From NCBI GenBank assembly GCA_937974175.1, contig CALJIG010000049.1:1-23338 (forward strand): 23,338 bases of DNA. Reading direction: 5' to 3'. Position numbers and translations under genes: made by a program. Under the pieces are notes generated by a model, which was not told the DNA's origin, ran no database searches, and saw nothing but the letters and a program-made list of their open reading frames with translations. Source of the DNA: an uncultured Ignavibacteria bacterium (GTDB lineage: Bacteria > Bacteroidota > Ignavibacteria > Tepidaquicellales > Tepidaquicellaceae). Below are positions 7,545 to 14,334 of this stretch, one piece after another (position 1 is the first letter of the stretch; each line of letters opens with the position of its first letter).

Positions 7545-7781
7545 CGGATTTTTGACTTTCTATTCTATATCAATATCCATAAATTATAATGGTTTAACAT
7601 CTCTTGCAATAAATTCCTTCGGGCAGTTGAATGAGATTCACAAGGCAATGTCGGATTTTCAAAAGTGGAAGTATTGAAAAAACAATAACGATGTTTTAAC
7701 AAATCAGACACGAGGAATGAAAGTAAAATCAGAAGTATTGAAAAAACAATACCGAGTTCTATAAAATCCGTCAAAAATCCG
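7545..7781. mobile_element. Possible MITE-like remnant with 12-bp terminal inverted repeats
   Basis: CGGATTTTTGAC (7545-7556) and GTCAAAAATCCG (7770-7781) are perfect inverted repeats enclosing 237 bp. Inside, GTCGGATTTT (7650-7659) forms a second inverted pair with AAAATCCGAC (7774-7783), and a perfect 20-bp direct repeat occurs at 7668-7687 and 7732-7751. No transposase fragment and no obvious target-site duplication are seen. It could be a non-autonomous element or only nested repeats. Confidence 0.4.
7668..7751. repeat. Pair of perfect 20-bp direct repeats
   Basis: A 20-bp sequence (GAAGTATTG, A6, CAATA) occurs at 7668-7687 and again at 7732-7751, 64 bp apart. Each copy can fold as a TATTG/CAATA stem with an A6 loop. 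This is the same design, on the opposite strand, as the T6-loop stem-loops farther right. Confidence 0.85.
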
Positions 7782-7917
7782 ACGTGGAGACAAAAAAAAT
7801 TTACTTTTAATTGGTAAGTCATATTACAGGCTAAATATAAAGAATGTTACTTTTTTGTGACTTTGTACCAATAGTGAGATAGTGAGAAGTGAAACAGAAA
7901 AATAGGATGGAATCAAA

Positions 7918-7941
7918 GAATCCGTCAAAAATTCATCAAAA
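7918..7941 (+). repeat. 24-bp dispersed repeat, copy 1
   Basis: The 24 bases from GAATCCGTC to CATCAAAA match 23084-23107 perfectly in reverse complement, about 15 kb away. A 14-bp partial copy (AATCCGTCAAAAAT) is at 7765-7778 inside the TIR-bounded element. Both full copies lie close to AAATCTG/CAGATTT heptad arrays. Confidence 0.9.
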
Positions 7942-7974
7942 AAAGAATTTGAAAATGTTACTTTTTTGTAACAC

Positions 7975-8009
7975 AAATCTGAAATTTAAAATCTGAGATC
8001 TGAAATTAG
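7975..8009. repeat. Heptanucleotide array, AAATCTG-type x5
   Basis: Five in-phase 7-bp units: AAATCTG, AAATTTA, AAATCTG, AGATCTG, AAATTAG. It is the complement of the CAGATTT unit at the start of the window. It links the second and third T6 stem-loops. Confidence 0.8.
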
Positions 8010-8054
8010 AAGAATGTTACTTTTTTGCGACTATATGAAATGCTCAAAATTGCA

Positions 8055-8193
8055 ACGCCTTTTAAGGCGTGGACTAAATATCCCCAAATATCCGGCTTTA
8101 GCCAAAAGTTGCCCTAAAGGGCATTATTTTGATTTCTATAGTCGTTGCGAAGCTAAATTAGGAATTGACATTCCCAACGAGGACGTTGGGAAT
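8055..8193. repeat. Block of strong hairpins inside the repeat region
   Basis: Perfect stems occur at 8055-8070 (ACGCCTT/AAGGCGT), near 8093-8102 (GGC-TTTA-GCC), near 8109-8122 (TGCCCT/AGGGCA) and at 8170-8193 (ATTCCCAACG/CGTTGGGAAT with an AGGA loop). The block is more GC-rich than its flanks. It is bounded on both sides by near-duplicate DNA carrying T6 stem-loops and AAATCTG heptads, as if a hairpin-rich unit had been inserted or copied between them. Confidence 0.7.
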
Positions 8194-8221
8194 GAGTGAA
8201 AATGTTACTTTTTTGTAACAC

Positions 8222-8242
8222 AAATCTGAAATTTGAAATTAG
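8222..8242. repeat. Heptanucleotide array, AAATCTG-type x3
   Basis: Three in-phase units: AAATCTG, AAATTTG, AAATTAG. Together with the flanking T6 stem-loops this repeats the arrangement seen at 7954-8030. Confidence 0.75.
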
Positions 8243-8288
8243 AAGAATGTAACTTTTTTGTTACTATTTTTAAACTTGAAACTAAAAA

Positions 8289-9974
8289 TCAATACTCCAG
8301 ATTGAACCTCAGATAAGCGAATGATAAATCTGAAAATGTATCCTTGGTAATATTGCTTATGCCCGAATAGTTATAAACTAAATGGAAATTGAATCCGATA
8401 ATTGGTTCATACTTCAAATCGAATCTGAAGACATTTGTGTTCACGCGTTCGCCGTCAAGGAAATACATATCTTCCGGGTCAATATTATATCTGTATTCCT
8501 GAAAAACATCGCCGCCGACATTTTTTACAAGGTTGCCGTTTGCATCGTAAATATTATTTCCCTTACGGATTTTCCTAAAAAGAAGGTCAAGCTGAAGCCT
8601 GTCGGAAAAATTGTAAATAGCGTTTAGTCTTAGTTCATCGGCATTAGGTCCTATGGAGTTGCCAAGTATTTCAGTATAAGATGTATAAGTATTTTTGGGA
8701 TTTACATGTGTATAAACAAAAGGTCTTATTTTTGTATATTCAAATATCAAAGAGAGATTTCTTATATTTGCAGGCTCGTATAGGTAAGTGCCGAGCTGGT
8801 AAGCTATTTTATTGTTAAAACGATTCAGATCGGATAACTGCCCTATGAAGTTTTCATCCATAAAGAAGTTCGCCTGAAACTGAACGTTCTTTAAAAAATG
8901 CGACTGGAAGTCAAAAAATATTAGACCGTTATCTCTATCCTGTAATGAATGCTCAACGAATTTATAAAATATCAGTGGATTCAGATAACCTAAATCCAGC
9001 GCGCGTGAATATATTACCATATCTCCCATGCCAACATCAAAAAGCTCGGGGAAGGAAAGCTTCAGCATATTTGCTGCCCAGTATTTTGAATAATTAGAAT
9101 CTAGATTTCTATTAAACGGACCGACGGTTGATGCAGTTATAGATGTAAAATTTATTATGCCGTATTTGAAATTGAATTTGAGAAAATCCATATCAGGAGC
9201 GTTACCTGAGAGCGCAAGCCGCTCGCCATAGCCGAAGCCGAACTTAAGCTGCTCGCGTCCGATTTGTGCAGAGATATCCATTCCTTCCATAGGAGAAGTT
9301 TTGTAGCGCAGGTATCCTCCGTTGAAATCGTAGCTTTGTATGTTATCATAATTTTCAAGAAACTTATAATCGTTCCTAAGACGGGGATCTACATTTATAG
9401 CCAGGGAAGGAGATTTAGAGATAGCCCCTTTTTGAAACATTAAATTATAGCCGAGATGTTTGAACATCGTTCCCTGAAATCTGAATCCTCCGTCGAATAA
9501 ATAAGCAACACTGTCGCTGTCAGGTTTAAACTCTTTTGCAAATATAAGATTACCAAATAAATCAACATATAAATAATTTTCATCTTTCTCATAGGTATAA
9601 AAGTACTTTTTCTTATCAGAAAAAATATCGGCTGCGCGTCTGGATAGTTTGCCATCGCCGTCAATTAATTGAGTTGTGTTTTCAGGAGTTCTTTCTTCCG
9701 GGAAAAATTCAAGCTTATACTTTGCTAAGAACTTTTTTTCAACTGAAGAAAGCTCATCTGATTTTTCATCAATCTGTTCCAGAAAATTTATCACACGTCC
9801 GCGTGAAAGATTCGGAACGTCATCGTCAATCGAACCAATTACCTGTTTGACTGACATGATTTTTAAGTAGTCATAAACAGGATTTGATAGAGGAATATTA
9901 TCTTCCTGTGCATAGCCCAAGTTACATATAAAAAAAAGTATAACTATAGATAGAAGGGTAATTAACTTGCTCAA
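8289..9974 (-). CDS. Outer-membrane beta-barrel protein, capsule assembly Wzi-like
   Basis: A 561-residue exported protein. A signal peptide (MSKLITLLSIVILFFICNLG, then YAQ) precedes a roughly 110-residue helical N-terminal part starting NPVYDYLKIMSV. The remainder is built of alternating amphipathic strands and ends with aromatic FNLEY, as expected of a barrel handled by the BAM machinery. The segment GREQLKFGFGYGERLALSGN, followed by a strand with APDMDFLKFNF, resembles the Wzi family of Bacteroidota. Wzi of E. coli is a lectin-like outer-membrane barrel that attaches group 1 capsule to the surface. No capsule or polysaccharide genes are adjacent, so the function here is inferred only from resemblance. 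It could be another porin-like barrel. The gene is monocistronic. Confidence 0.6.
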   Translation of the reverse strand: MSKLITLLSIVILFFICNLGYAQEDNIPLSNPVYDYLKIMSVKQVIGSIDDDVPNLSRGRVINFLEQIDEKSDELSSVEKKFLAKYKLEFFPEERTPENTTQLIDGDGKLSRRAADIFSDKKKYFYTYEKDENYLYVDLFGNLIFAKEFKPDSDSVAYLFDGGFRFQGTMFKHLGYNLMFQKGAISKSPSLAINVDPRLRNDYKFLENYDNIQSYDFNGGYLRYKTSPMEGMDISAQIGREQLKFGFGYGERLALSGNAPDMDFLKFNFKYGIINFTSITASTVGPFNRNLDSNYSKYWAANMLKLSFPELFDVGMGDMVIYSRALDLGYLNPLIFYKFVEHSLQDRDNGLIFFDFQSHFLKNVQFQANFFMDENFIGQLSDLNRFNNKIAYQLGTYLYEPANIRNLSLIFEYTKIRPFVYTHVNPKNTYTSYTEILGNSIGPNADELRLNAIYNFSDRLQLDLLFRKIRKGNNIYDANGNLVKNVGGDVFQEYRYNIDPEDMYFLDGERVNTNVFRFDLKYEPIIGFNFHLVYNYSGISNITKDTFSDLSFAYLRFNLEY

Positions 9975-10073
9975 ATTGGATTTTTAGTTTTGCTTTATTA
10001 TAGTAAGTTTGATCCATATTTATAATGCAGAATTGTTGTCAGAATACTTTAATTAAAATTTAAAAAGCTTGTC

Positions 10074-10221
10074 TTAACCACAGAGAACACAGAGATTGTT
10101 CACAAAGCTCACAGAGGAAATTATAGAAAATTTTTATTCATTTTTAAATACCTACGATAAATTTGTTTACTTGTAATTCTCCGTGTTCTCTGTGTAAAAA
10201 TTCTGTGCCCTCTGTGGTTAA
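10074..10221. repeat. Imperfect inverted repeat of CACAGAG-type sequence
   Basis: The left part begins TTAACCACAGAGAACACAG (10074) and the right part ends CTCTGTGGTTAA (10221); the arms match imperfectly over about 45 bp. Short CACAGAGA units repeat inside each arm. It fills the 256-bp gap between divergent genes and ends 9 bp before the radical SAM start codon, so it would be in or next to its 5' leader. Sequences of this CACAGAGAACACAGAG kind are known as dispersed repeats in many environmental genomes. Confidence 0.75.
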
Positions 10222-10230
10222 ATTTAAAAT

Positions 10231-11226
10231 ATGTTTGAACCTTCATACATAAAATTATATAAATCCGGTGAACTTTCACAAAGAGCAGAAGTGCTTAAGC
10301 AAATGCTTGCCGATTGCAACATCTGCCCGAAAGACTGTAAAGTAAATCGCCTGGAGAATAAAATCGCCGCTTGCTATTCGGGATTCAAGCCTGTTGTGTC
10401 ATCGCACTGTGTTCATTACGGTGAAGAGCCTGTGCTTGTTGGAATGAAAGGACACGGAAATGAAAACGGAGTCGGAAATGTTTTCTTCGGCAATTGTAAT
10501 TTAAGATGTGTGTATTGTCAGAATTATGAGATATCGCAGAACCATAAGCTTGAAATAAAAAATGAAGTAAGCATTGAACGACTTGCCGAAATGATGCTTG
10601 AGCTTCAGAGTGAAAATGTAAACGCTATAGGATTTGTATCCCCTACTCATTTCGTTCCGCAGATTGTGTTAGCACTAGAGCTTGCAATCCCCATGGGATT
10701 AAATCTGCCATTGGTATATAATACAAACTGTTATGATTCAGTTGAAGTAATAAAACTGTTGGACGGAATTATTGATGTGTACCTTCCCGATTTAAAATAC
10801 GCAGATAACGAATACGGATATAAATATTCAAAGATAAAAAATTATGTGGAACACTCCCGCGCAGCCATTATAGAAATGCACAGACAGACGGGAAGCGAAG
10901 TCGTGATGGAAAATAATTTAATGAAGCGCGGATTAATAATAAGACATCTGATTTTACCAAACGATTTAGCAGGGAGCTATGATACATTAAAATTTATTGC
11001 AGAGCTTGATAACAATATTCATCTCTCTATAATGTCACAGTATTATCCGACTCATAAAGCATTAACGATTGATTTGCTCTCAAGGAATATTCGCGAACGT
11101 GAGTACGATAAAGTTTTGGACTGGATGGACGAGCTGAATTTGCAGAACGGCTACCTGCAGGAATTTGAAAGCGAAAATTATTACAGACCAAATTTTGCTG
11201 ATAGAGTGGAGCCGTTTAAGAGGTGA
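10231..11226 (+). CDS. COG1313 (PflX-type) radical SAM protein
   Basis: A 331-residue radical S-adenosylmethionine protein. The cluster motif is CNLRCVYCQNYEIS, with Cys89, Cys93 and Cys96 holding the [4Fe-4S] that cleaves SAM. Four further cysteines, in CNICPKDCKVNR and Cys48 (Cys29, 32, 36, 48), form a second metal-binding cluster typical of COG1313. VHYGEEP, GFVSPTH, VYNTNCYD, YLPDLKY and SQYYPTHKA are also family landmarks. Such proteins are often annotated as pyruvate formate-lyase activating enzyme homologues, but the true substrate is generally unknown and no formate-lyase gene is near. The stop codon overlaps the next gene's start in TGATG, indicating translational coupling. A large inverted repeat lies immediately upstream. 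Confidence 0.9.
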   Translation: MFEPSYIKLYKSGELSQRAEVLKQMLADCNICPKDCKVNRLENKIAACYSGFKPVVSSHCVHYGEEPVLVGMKGHGNENGVGNVFFGNCNLRCVYCQNYEISQNHKLEIKNEVSIERLAEMMLELQSENVNAIGFVSPTHFVPQIVLALELAIPMGLNLPLVYNTNCYDSVEVIKLLDGIIDVYLPDLKYADNEYGYKYSKIKNYVEHSRAAIIEMHRQTGSEVVMENNLMKRGLIIRHLILPNDLAGSYDTLKFIAELDNNIHLSIMSQYYPTHKALTIDLLSRNIREREYDKVLDWMDELNLQNGYLQEFESENYYRPNFADRVEPFKR

Positions 11227-12005
11227 TGATGAATAAATGTAAAATTCATATTATAAAAAAAAGACATGATAAATGTACTTGTAAAACTGTCAGAACCAAT
11301 CAGATCATATCAGACAATTTCAATAAAAATTTAAATCTTTATGATCTTAAAGATAAATTAAAAGATAGTTTAGATGAACTAATTTACTTTTACGTTCTCA
11401 CAACGACAAGTTATGAAAATAATAAAATAGTACAGAAGGGCTCAGCTCCTAATCTTGAAGGTGGAATTATAACTCTATGTACATGTAAGCATAGAATGCG
11501 GACTTACCCTGATGTAAAGAAAGATGTATGGATAGCAGGTATAACAAATAAATACACAGGACCAAATAGTAATAACGGAGAGCGTGTAGGAAATCATTTG
11601 TTCTATCTGTTTAAAATAGAACAATACTTTGAATCACAATTTGACCTTTATCAGTATTTAAAAGATAAAGAATCTGAAGCTTTCAAAAAAAAGACAGCGG
11701 AACAAAATGTATTCGGAGATTTATATACTCCACTTAAGAATATTTCCGATAAACATAATTCCAAAAATTATTTACCGATTAATGATAAACATGTACATTT
11801 TAGAGATGAAATATGGAAATACGACATTGAGAAGTATAATGACAAAGAACACAAACTATTATTGGGACATAGAGGAAAGGAAAGCAATTTTGTATGGAAT
11901 GAACCCAAAATAAAATTGAATTATGATGTTTTCATTACTCAAGGGGCAAGAAAATTATATCTAAAAGACTTTTTAAAACTTTTTCATTCAAACAAAATAA
12001 ATTAA
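11226..12005 (+). CDS. Nmad2-like protein (putative nucleotide-modification-associated)
   Basis: A 259-residue protein; the ATG at 11226 overlaps the upstream stop (TGATG), and GTG at 11223 or ATG at 11229 are alternatives. The core, YFYVLTTTSYENN followed by SAPNLEGGIITLCTCKHRMR (about 54-92) and then DVWIAGIT, resembles as I recall it the Nmad2 pattern of Tyr-x-Tyr-Val, an APN element, a TLxxCKPxxR segment and DWVxG. The LFYLFKIEQYF strand after it also fits. Nmad families were proposed by comparative genomics to work with base-modification systems; their biochemistry is largely unproven. Unusual here is an N-terminal Cys/His cluster (Cys5, His8, His14, Cys17, Cys19) that could bind zinc. 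It is strongly Lys/Asn-rich and AT-rich. Its 3' end overlaps the convergent yigZ-type gene by 18 bp. Assignment is by eye and moderate. Confidence 0.55.
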   Translation: MMNKCKIHIIKKRHDKCTCKTVRTNQIISDNFNKNLNLYDLKDKLKDSLDELIYFYVLTTTSYENNKIVQKGSAPNLEGGIITLCTCKHRMRTYPDVKKDVWIAGITNKYTGPNSNNGERVGNHLFYLFKIEQYFESQFDLYQYLKDKESEAFKKKTAEQNVFGDLYTPLKNISDKHNSKNYLPINDKHVHFRDEIWKYDIEKYNDKEHKLLLGHRGKESNFVWNEPKIKLNYDVFITQGARKLYLKDFLKLFHSNKIN

Positions 12006-12596
12006 CAATGAAGCATTAGTAAGTTTTCCAAGCTCATCTTTAAATCTTTCAATCTTGGAAACAATAACAGAGCACTCAAGTTTTACTTTATCATCTGATG
12101 TATTGGATAAAATTATTATTTGTTCTTTCTCTAAGAAGTTCATCACTGCTCCTATGTATTTATAATCAAACTCGATTTTAAAATCTTCTGTAATATGTTT
12201 AGTTATGATTTCAGAATTTTGAATTGCAAGCTCTGCTGCTTCAAATATTGCGCGGCGAAGTCCGCCAACGCCAAGCTTCACTCCGCCAAAGTAGCGTGTG
12301 ACAACAATTAGTGTATCCGTCAGTTCAAATTTATCTATCACTTCCATAATGGGTTTACCTGCAGAGCCTGAAGGCTCGCCGTCATCGGAATATCGGAAGT
12401 TATTTGCATCTAATCCTAATCTATAAGCATAGGGATGATGCGCAGCGTCATAATATTTTTTCTTTGCAGATATTAATGTTTGATTTATTTCTTCGGGATT
12501 TGTAACGTGATAGATCTGTGATATGAATTTTGATTTGGAAACTTTAAGTTCAGCTTCAACAGGCAAGAGAATTGTTTTATAGGAATCAATTATCAT
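11988..12596 (-). CDS. yigZ: YigZ / IMPACT family protein
   Basis: A 202-residue member of the UPF0029/IMPACT family. The N-terminal IMPACT domain carries the signature RYSDDGEPSGSAGKPI (68-83) and VVTRYFGGVKLGVGGLRRA (98-116), and a C-terminal DUF1949-like ferredoxin fold follows from about residue 135. The eukaryotic homologue IMPACT competes with GCN1 for GCN2; the bacterial role is unsettled, with ribosome or nucleic-acid binding suggested. It lies after pcm on the same strand but is separated by 79 bp made of 7-bp repeats, so operon membership is uncertain. The stop lies inside the end of the convergent Nmad2-like gene. Confidence 0.92.
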   Translation of the reverse strand: MIIDSYKTILLPVEAELKVSKSKFISQIYHVTNPEEINQTLISAKKKYYDAAHHPYAYRLGLDANNFRYSDDGEPSGSAGKPIMEVIDKFELTDTLIVVTRYFGGVKLGVGGLRRAIFEAAELAIQNSEIITKHITEDFKIEFDYKYIGAVMNFLEKEQIIILSNTSDDKVKLECSVIVSKIERFKDELGKLTNASLLIYFV

Positions 12597-12598
12597 TT

Positions 12599-12675
12599 TT
12601 CGTTACTTGTTATTCGATACTGGTTTCTCGTTTTGATTGACGATAAACGACAAACAAATAACGAAGAACGACCAA
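12599..12675. repeat. Heptanucleotide tract of 11 units in opposing arms
   Basis: The 79-bp gap between pcm and the yigZ-type gene divides into eleven 7-bp units. The left units are GTT-phased (TTCGTTA, CTTGTTA, TTCGATA, CTGGTTT, CTCGTTT). The right units (CGATAAA, CGACAAA, CAAATAA, CGAAGAA, CGACCAA) are the same family in reverse complement. The two halves can pair imperfectly as a long hairpin. Base phase is conserved better than sequence. Confidence 0.65.
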
Positions 12676-13329
12676 TTATTTCCATGCATCTTCACCTACA
12701 AGAGGAACAAATTTAAACTCGCTGTATTTCTTAATGGAGTATTCAGGCTTGCCGTCTTTGCCTTCTGATTTTTTGATGACAACCATCTGTTGCAATTTTT
12801 TATCTCCTACGGGGATAACCATTATGCCATCGTTCTTTAACTGAAGTGTCAACTGTTTCGGAATCTTTGGACTGCCTGCAGTTACTATTATTTTATCATA
12901 GGGAGCAAACATACTCCAACCGGTTGAACCGTCATCTAACTTCATTGTAATGTGATATGGCAAAGACTCGAATCTCTGTGCAGTGTTTTCAAACAGGTCA
13001 TGTACTCTTTCAATTGAATAAACTTTAGCTCCCATTTCACAAAGCACGGCGGACTGATAACCGGAACCTGTTCCTATTTCAAGAACTTTATCTCCGGGTC
13101 TTACATCAAGTAATTCAGTCATGTAAGCGACTGTATACGGCTGGGAAATTGTCTGCCCGCCGCTGATGGGCAGCGCAGTATTATCATAAGCATATCTTTT
13201 CATTTCAGATGATACAAAAAGTTCACGTTTAACTTTACCTATAGCTTCAAGTACTTTTTTATCTTTTATGCCATGCTTCTTAAGCTGCTCTACTAGTTCT
13301 TTTCTTCTCTGAGAGTGTAAGTCTGTCAA
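12676..13329 (-). CDS. pcm: Protein-L-isoaspartate O-methyltransferase
   Basis: A 217-residue SAM-dependent enzyme that methylates isoaspartyl residues in aged proteins to start their repair. Landmarks are GQTISQPY (58-65), with the Ser that contacts the substrate, motif I VLEIGTGSGYQSA (82-94), YDKIIVTAG and the GIMVIPVG strand. The length is normal. The start is TTG, and its last two bases form the cdaA stop in TTGA (13326-13329), so translation is coupled to cdaA. No better ATG exists in the first 40 residues, and the family's usual N-terminus aligns with this start. Confidence 0.95.
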   Translation of the reverse strand: MTDLHSQRRKELVEQLKKHGIKDKKVLEAIGKVKRELFVSSEMKRYAYDNTALPISGGQTISQPYTVAYMTELLDVRPGDKVLEIGTGSGYQSAVLCEMGAKVYSIERVHDLFENTAQRFESLPYHITMKLDDGSTGWSMFAPYDKIIVTAGSPKIPKQLTLQLKNDGIMVIPVGDKKLQQMVVIKKSEGKDGKPEYSIKKYSEFKFVPLVGEDAWK

Positions 13330-14174
13330 TTCTCTGCTTCTTCCTTCTTCTTTGGAGTTATGGATTTTTCCGCATCGTCAAAAATTGTTTTCACAGATTT
13401 CGCTACGCTGGTCTTTGCAATAGTTTTATTCAGTTCCTCTATCAATTCGTTTCTGTCTTTTATCTTTTTTATTTTGCCGTCTTCTGCAATAGAAATAACC
13501 TGTCTCTCCTCTGAAAGTATAAGACAAATTGCATCTGATTCTTCAGTTATCCCTACTCCGGCTCTGTGTCTTGTACCGTAATTTCTGACACCAAGTTTCG
13601 ATACATCTGCCAAAGGCAATGTGCATCTTGCCGCCTCAATTTTATTGTTGTTAATTATAACTGCTCCATCATGCAATGGAGATTTTGGATTGAATAAAGA
13701 TATAAGCAGCTCTTTATTTATTTTTGCATCAAGCTTCTCCCCTGTTTCAACTACGTTCTGCAAACCGGTTGTTCTGGTTATTACAATGAGGGCGCCCCAA
13801 CCTTTTTCTTTCATCTCCATTAATGCATCAACAATTTCTCCAATATATTCGCTTGTATTTGCGCGGGTGAAAATTCGTGTGAACCTGGTTTTACCTATGA
13901 TAAGCAGCAGCCTTCTTATTTCAGGCTGAAATAAAATAATGAATGCGATTACCCATATTTCAGTAACACGACCAAGTAACCAGCCTAAAGCCTGGAAATC
14001 TAAAGCCTGCGCAAGAATAGAAATACCGACTATGAAAACCAACGCTATAAAAATCTGCGCAGCAATGGTACCTTTCATCACATTGAACAAACGATAAAAG
14101 ATATAGGAGACAATTATAATGTCAATTATATCTATGAGCTTCACCGTTACGAATCCAATGCTGAATAATTCCAT
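13326..14174 (-). CDS. cdaA: Diadenylate cyclase CdaA, c-di-AMP synthase
   Basis: A 282-residue membrane enzyme making cyclic di-AMP from two ATP. Three transmembrane helices (about 12-29, 38-58, 66-84) precede the DAC (DisA_N) domain. The catalytic motifs are PLHDGAVI with Asp169-Gly170-Ala171 and GTRHRAG with Arg202-His203-Arg204, so the enzyme should be active. A charged, Lys/Glu-rich tail follows. In Firmicutes cdaA is followed by the regulator CdaR (YbbR); here it is followed by pcm with overlapping stop and start. c-di-AMP usually controls potassium and osmotic balance and wall homeostasis. The gene is divergent from the M50 protease with about 160 bp between them. Confidence 0.96.
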   Translation of the reverse strand: MELFSIGFVTVKLIDIIDIIIVSYIFYRLFNVMKGTIAAQIFIALVFIVGISILAQALDFQALGWLLGRVTEIWVIAFIILFQPEIRRLLLIIGKTRFTRIFTRANTSEYIGEIVDALMEMKEKGWGALIVITRTTGLQNVVETGEKLDAKINKELLISLFNPKSPLHDGAVIINNNKIEAARCTLPLADVSKLGVRNYGTRHRAGVGITEESDAICLILSEERQVISIAEDGKIKKIKDRNELIEELNKTIAKTSVAKSVKTIFDDAEKSITPKKKEEAEN

Positions 14175-14299
14175 ATGAGCAAGTTACTCAATTAAATATT
14201 TTTTTTCAGTGTAAAGAATTGTTTTGCAGTAATTCATATTTCAAATAACAAACAAGCTAATAGAACGTATTAAAACTAAAACAAGCACTTCTTTTTAAA

Positions 14300-14327
14300 T
14301 TGATTAATTTTACTGAGAGTGTATTTT
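14300..14327 (+). promoter_or_regulatory. Possible promoter giving a leaderless M50 mRNA
   Basis: TTGATT (14300-14305) and TATTTT (14322-14327) are separated by 16 bp. Transcription would begin about 7 nt later, at or next to the ATG at 14335, leaving essentially no leader. The DNA is AT-rich, so chance matches are likely. Confidence 0.3.
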
Positions 14328-14334
14328 GTATCAG

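Larger units (their letters stand above)
7842..8264. repeat. Five dispersed stem-loops with T6 loops
   Basis: Five copies of an AATGTTAC-TTTTTT-G element occur at about 7844-7860, 7954-7972, 8013-8030, 8202-8220 and 8247-8264. The copies at 7954 and 8202 contain TGTTACTTTTTTGTAACA, a perfect 6-bp stem around T6. The last copy reads GTAAC-T6-GTTAC, so both arms have changed and pairing is kept. The first copy keeps pairing through one G-T pair, and the third has one mismatch. Core GTAACATT also recurs at 22985, 22996, 23208 and 23284. Confidence 0.8.
7447..8288. other. 842-bp gene-free repeat region
   Basis: No gene is supported. The region contains, in order, a 237-bp element with 12-bp terminal inverted repeats (7545-7781), octad-like ATAGTGAG repeats near 7872-7893, a 24-bp sequence at 7918-7941 with a perfect inverted copy at 23084-23107, five stem-loops with T6 loops (7842-8264), two AAATCTG heptad arrays, and a block of strong hairpins (8055-8193). 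An 85-codon open frame on the minus strand (7565-7822) and a 61-codon frame on the plus strand (8014-8199) consist of these repeats and are rejected as genes. Confidence 0.8.

Noticed and set aside
7565..7822. 85-codon minus-strand open frame with a hydrophobic stretch
   Set aside because: It covers the TIR-bounded element and its 20-bp direct repeats, has no start context and no recognisable family, and the hydrophobic run comes from A/T-rich repeats.
8014..8199. 61-codon plus-strand open frame
   Set aside because: It is composed entirely of hairpins and a T6 stem-loop; it matches repeat structure and not a protein.
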